From Phytoseiulus persimilis (Eukaryota; Arthropoda; Arachnida; Mesostigmata; Phytoseiidae), in contig CM075101.1 of the NCBI GenBank assembly GCA_037576195.1, forward strand, positions 33,728,001-33,792,000: 64,000 nt of DNA. The letters run 5' to 3'. Below the pieces are notes generated by a model, which worked only from the letters and a program-made list of their open reading frames with translations, was not told the DNA's origin and made no database searches. How positions within the stretch are numbered: position 1 is the stretch's first letter; each line of letters starts with the position of its first letter. Position numbers and translations under genes: made by a program. Positions 59,363 to 64,000 of the stretch are shown piece by piece.

Positions 59363-61148
59363 TCATTGTCTCTTCTTGTCCCGCAGCGCTCTACGGCTCA
59401 CTTCAAGAATTGTTCTGTTTTCCCCCTCGTCGTTGCCTTTCCACGTGGATTGCTTGGCACATTCTGCCCAATATTGTCCATTCTCTTCGCCTCCGGAGGG
59501 GTCCAAGCACAAGTGCAAGATCGTTTGTGCTCCTTCCTTGGCGCTCTGGAAAAAATCTTCGGTCGGAAGACGACCTCACAGAAGACACACTTGAAGTATC
59601 ACATTCTTCCGATGAATAATTGGAACAACATCATCTACTTACACGCCCGAAAACGAATAGAGACAGCCTCAAGAACATGTTCCAAAATGTGACCATACTG
59701 CTGGCGAAACTCGTCGAAACAGCCCCTGGGTGCAGCACGTTTATTGTTACGCCTGTGCCAAGAATAGATTGTATCAGTTACTTCGAACGAATGTCTGCCG
59801 GCTTTGAGCACTATCGGAATCAAGAGAAATCAGGTGGATGAGCATTGACCGGGAGACTTACCTGAGTTCCTCAGCTCTGCACCCATCGCCCTCGTCCACA
59901 TCAGCATGGCCAACTTCGTGTCGCTGTATCGTTGGACCGATGCTCTGAAGTTGCTCCTCAGCTCGGCTTCGAATGTTGACGGATTTATTTTTCCACCGAA
60001 GTAGGCTATAGATCCTGTGTTAACTATTCTCGAGGGCGCTGAGCTCTTCAGGAGCGGCAAAAGGAGGTCCGTCAGAAGAACAGGCCCCAGAAAATTGGAC
60101 TGGTAAATTTCTTCGAAACCATCGGCGGTGACTCTGAAGATGTCGCCGCTTGTGCCGGCATTGTTGATCAATATGTCGATTTTCTCCTCTTCTTTGAGAA
60201 TTTCGTTCGCAAAGGAGCGAACAGACGAAAGTTGACACATATCAAGCAGTTTGACGCTGACCTTCGCCGCAGGGTTCTCGTTTTTGAATTCATTGGCAAC
60301 CTCAATCGCTCTCGTGACGTTCCGACAAGCCAGTATCACCCTTGCTCCTCGTTTTAAGAGTTCTCGGCTGGCTTCTTTCCCGATGCCTGGGGATGGAAGT
60401 TGGTGGTTGACGAGGATCAGAATGAATCCCCAAAGTTCAAAATATTCGTGACGAATTTCGAGTCAACTTCTGTTCCCGACGGCGTTGTCCACTGTTCTTG
60501 TGAATCCGAACAAATGGCATGGAGCTTAGAAAAATTGCTCACATCTGTCGAACATTCGGTATTATAGAGCTCGTCCCGATGAGATTCCAACAGGAAAACC
60601 ATTGCTACAAAGGTTGTTAGGCACTGAATCATTTGTGCTGCGGGGACTGATCACAAAATGATGCTCGCAAGGTGGAATGCTCTCTATCCAGAATGTTTCC
60701 ACAACTGACTCTTGCAAGACATCCCGTTAGTGATAGCGCGAAATGTGTAATCCGGGAGAATCCACGACTGACGTGCGCAGCGGAAGGGGACTTTTGTACA
60801 ACATTCGGTTAACGATACTCGTAACAACGACTCTCACAGCGATGGAATTCAAAATCAGAAGTAATCAAAGTCAACATTCGCCAGTTTAGACTTGATAACA
60901 ACGGATTCAGGGATGATGAAGGAGGCTGCAAATGCCGGATCATCCGTTCGGAAGGTGCGGCTTTCGACGATTTCGCTGATCGCCGATAGCTTACCAGAGT
61001 TAGCCCCAGTCACGATCACGACTTTCCCGTCAAGGCGGTTCTTTGACTTGCATTTCCCAATCGTTAGAGCGACGTAAAGTTTCACCACCAGGATCAGCAC
61101 CACGGAGACTTTCAATGCACTCAGCACCAAATCATAGGCGCAATCCAT
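59363..61148 (-). CDS. Short-chain dehydrogenase/reductase, retinol dehydrogenase 11-14 type (copy B)
   Basis: Four exons, 61148-60995, 60386-59862, 59752-59643 and 59545-59363, join through GT-AG introns of 608, 109 and 97 bp into a 323-residue protein, a normal length for the family. The family reduces or oxidises retinoids and other lipophilic carbonyls with NADP(H) at the endoplasmic reticulum or mitochondrion. Residues about 7-31 form the membrane anchor. The active-site set is complete: VTGANSGIG (46-54), LACRN typical of NADP preference, DILINNAG, NTGS carrying the catalytic Ser, YSDTK with Tyr and Lys, HPGAV, and a C-terminal EGAQT..L...L.P segment. The start is the ATG at 61148, because the earlier in-frame codon is TTG. 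Introns are phase 1, 1 and 0 at the same places as in copy A, and exon 3 is 110 bp in both. The natural substrate cannot be told from sequence. Confidence 0.92.
60417..60632 (-). CDS. Small ORF with signal-peptide-like start inside intron 1 of copy B
   Basis: A 71-codon frame starts with ATG and a hydrophobic stretch (MIQCLTTFVAMVFLLES), then becomes polar with three further spread-out residues typical of secreted peptides (Cys27, Cys41 among them), and ends 31 bases before the intron's acceptor. It lies on the same strand as the host gene. It could be a nested secreted peptide, an alternative first exon, or chance. No splice donor or poly(A) signal of its own could be fixed. Confidence 0.2.
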   Translation of the reverse strand: MIQCLTTFVAMVFLLESHRDELYNTECSTDVSNFSKLHAICSDSQEQWTTPSGTEVDSKFVTNILNFGDSF

Positions 61149-64000
61149 GTTTCGCAAGTCGACTGGAATATCGGAAAATTATGGACCGTGATTTCATTGG
61201 AGGCGAGAATTCTCATGTCAAGCAGGGTTCAATCGAGTTATGAGATTTGAAGGCTGTCGAAGAGGTCTTGTGTCCCCTTCGATCCATGAACTCGAATCAT
61301 CGCTCTCAAGTCGCTGCTTCCTGTGCTCTCGTTGAAAGAGAGAGGAAACCCACTCAAGGGCTGAGCAGGAGTGAACACAGTGTTCCCATGGATTCGCTCA
61401 TTCGGTTCGAGCCGAACTGACATCGAATGTTGGTACTCACTTTCTGACCGTTGTCAAATGCACTCTTGCTCCTTGAGAGTGCTTGCAGGATGGGATTCCG
61501 TTACACTCAGCGATTGGAATGGGAAAACAATACGAAGCACGTGTTGTGGAACGGGCCGACGTCAACAGCGCCGACAGTAAGGGCCAATATTTCCGCAAAG
61601 CGTAGCTGATGTCGTGTCAGCTTCTCTCGTGTCATCAGCAGAGGAGAGAGAAACCATCGGAGGTGATGGGCGTCATCGGCTAATCTGCATTCTGAGGGTC
61701 AGGTGAAGAAGGAGCAGGTAGAGAATCATCGATTGCCTCGAGTCAAGAGAAACCTCCTAGTAGGAGCTCGATTTCTCACCGCGTCGCCATAAGCTTGGCC
61801 ATCTGATATTGGAGCTTCAGTGACGAAATAGCGTCGAGACGACAATAGGCGTGAGGACTCTCTGGGGACAAAGTTTAAAGACGGCGAACCACGAAGCTCG
61901 ACGAGGTGCCGGTCAATGTTCTGAAGAAAGCGAGCGCGGAACGGTGTGTCTTTTCGAGACTCTCTACGCACGTCGTGCTCTGTTTTGAGAACACTATCAG
62001 CGACTGCGATTGCGTTGGGGTTCTGGCTGAGAGCATAGATTCAGGCCTGCTAATGAATCATCTTGCTTTACGTAGAATGGAATTAGTTGATGACATCCGA
62101 GCGTGTCCCACTCGATAAATCGCTACGAGAAACCGAGTGAACATAACCAGACTAAGCGGCGGTTTTTTGAGCGTGAATGATTCTCTAGTCGAGCCAAGAA
62201 ATCGCAAGCGTTCGCGAGAAACCGCGGTTTTCGTCACAGCGAACGTCTGTCCCTCTCTCGACGTACCGTGAGTTAGATTCGAGCGAAACGTCTCGATTCT
62301 TCAAGCTGGGATTCTTCTTCTTCTGAATGCCGCAGTATTTTTAGTCGACACTCAAGTAATGCGGGTCTCAGGGTTCTGAGGGCCTGATCATTCAGACACA
62401 GCGAGGGAGAGATATCTCCGATATTTCCGACAGAACTTCGAGCGTGGAAGTATAAAAATTCCATAGTTTTCCGTTCTTCGTTCTGCGTTGAGCAGAAACA
62501 GGGTATCGTTCCTCATAAACGCTCGAATAACCGACAACTGCGGTTTCCGCGCACTGCCTCTACTCACGTAGTCTGGAGGAAACGCCGCGAAGAACGCGGA
62601 CTTGAATTCCGTTCGCGTTTTTGTGCCGAGCCTCTAAAGCTCATCAGAGCGTTCATTGTCACGCAATCAGTGATATCAGATAACTCTTGTCATGCAGATA
62701 CCTTATCAATCCGTTAGCTCGAGGTTCTGCACCGCTCTTCGATCGTTCACGTCGGTTTCCGCAACGATGAGTTCGAGTGATTTTGCTGGAGTCACCGAGT
62801 CATGCATGTTGGTTGATTTCGCGCTTCAGCTTGCAAGCTCTCACCCCATCGTTTCGGAATTCCATCATTTTTCTGGAGCCGGCTGTGGCGATCCTCCTGC
62901 TAGAGAGTTGGGAGTTTGTCCTGCCCTTCATCGAGAATGATTCATGGCTTCCCTTTCCGTGCGCTCCGAATACTTTTCGATACGACTCAGGGTTGGCGGG
63001 TGATGGTAGGGGATTGGAAAATGTCAGGGAGAGGCGAGCAGACCGTCCAACCATCAGCAAATTCATGCGTAGATGGAACGAGAGTTTTTGCCGCATAGTT
63101 TTACGCCGGCCAGGGCACCTATTGCCGAGCGTGTCTATCGCGCGGGTGACAGAGCGATTTTCCGAGCTCAAGTCATATATCTACCAAGTCTTCCACGATT
63201 CTGTTGCGTTCAAGTTTTATGGAAAAAAAATCGTGAAATCCTTTCCCAGACCGGTGACAGGAACCTTCCTCAGAGTAGGATCTTGAGTTCTATGACTCCT
63301 ACTCAAACGAATAGACGACACCATCGGATGGTGTTTCGGATGCCGAGAGGTGGTTCCTTTCCGGTTATCCCGGAAATACTCGCGGGGAATAGTCTCCACG
63401 TAGCGAACAAGGAAGCCCGACTAGAGAATGGGCTGAAGGGTTCCATCTCCAATCCTCTGCACTCACTGGGCGATCGAGAGAATGAAGAATTCGGGTCGGG
63501 ATATGAAACTAGTTCAGTTGCAGTCGCGTCCCTGATACAATGACGATACACTGAATCGTGAAGGTTAGCGTGACAAGCTGGCAGAGGCTCTAGGGAGCAA
63601 CCCAAAGACGAAACCCCCAAATTGTTGCCTTCTCGTCAACTTTGATGAGGCAGGGTTCGTGACCACATCTTCCGCACCGACCTTGAGAAGAGCTACAGGA
63701 GACTTCTTGAGAGAAATCATAGTGATCCTGGAAGCTGGATGTTTGTTCAGTATATATCGTTGCTCCGATGGCTCCCTCGAATCGCGGAATGATTTGATTC
63801 ATCGCTCTCCGCCCAGATCACGGTTTTGAGCTACGATCTTTGACGGTTCAGCCTCTCATGGGAGAACCAGGCAGGATGTCAAGGAGGAAGAGCAATTGAC
63901 CAGCTCATCATATCTCTGCAAGTTCTCGCCCACCTGATAGCGCTCGAGCTCTTTACTCGAGATAGGTGTGGAGAATCTCGCTCCGACAGATGACCGCCTC
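61149..64000. other. Stretch upstream of the dehydrogenase pair, no gene recognised
   Basis: This should include the promoter of copy B. Short coding-like frames occur on the minus strand at 61238-61423 and 63590-63802 (the latter with a Cys cluster reading CSSSQGRCGRCGHEPC) and on the plus strand at 62777-63286, but none has a domain I recognise or a supportable splice chain. I see no third dehydrogenase copy. Confidence 0.4.

Noticed and set aside
1-64000. CRISPR arrays, bacterial operons, rRNA or a complete autonomous transposon
   Set aside because: No regularly spaced repeats, ribosome-binding sites, rRNA-like sequence or full transposase/polymerase gene was seen anywhere in the window.

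Overview
The window reads as animal nuclear DNA. Every gene I can defend is split by GT-AG introns, three of them end near an AATAAA signal, and long stretches hold no recognisable gene. The best lineage clue is the C-terminal end of a non-LTR retrotransposon around 53.4-54.2 kb, whose 'YDNSRGS..L...ARAG' and CARCG...ET...H....C motifs resemble, from memory, elements common in ticks and mites. The moderately high GC content, a Reeler-type defence protein and a RasGRF-type exchange factor also fit a chelicerate, perhaps a parasitiform mite. That assignment is an inference.

Layout. (1) 1-29674 appears to be part of the first intron of a RasGRF-like gene on the minus strand. I recognise no further exon of that gene here, only one long coding-like ORF (6650-7105, minus) and simple repeats. 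(2) 29675-29947 is the first coding exon of that gene: start codon, N-terminal motif, first half of a PH domain, clean phase-0 donor. (3) 29948-47473 is a 17.5-kb gap between two divergently oriented genes, holding low-complexity tracts, a fold-back palindrome, a likely reverse-transcriptase relic and several unassigned coding-like ORFs. (4) 47474-48744 is a complete two-exon gene for a small secreted Reeler-domain protein of the insect Hdd11/noduler type. (5) 48791-56400 is mostly gene-free but carries the retrotransposon 3' end, interrupted by about 228 bp, and a decayed C2H2 zinc-finger sequence. (6) 56437-61148 holds two tandem minus-strand genes for membrane-anchored short-chain dehydrogenases of the retinol-dehydrogenase 11-14 type. 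I could rebuild both completely: four exons each, the same three intron positions and phases, and a third exon of exactly 110 bp in both. (7) 61149-64000 has no gene I can name.

The main result is the dehydrogenase pair. The upstream copy (59363-61148) keeps the cofactor motif and the Ser-Tyr-Lys catalytic residues. The downstream copy (56506-58101) keeps an open frame, all splice sites and a polyadenylation signal, yet in ungapped alignment has Phe, Val and Thr at those three positions and has lost the TG of the cofactor motif. It therefore looks like an expressed pseudoenzyme rather than a dead gene. The other genes show no obvious functional link to each other.
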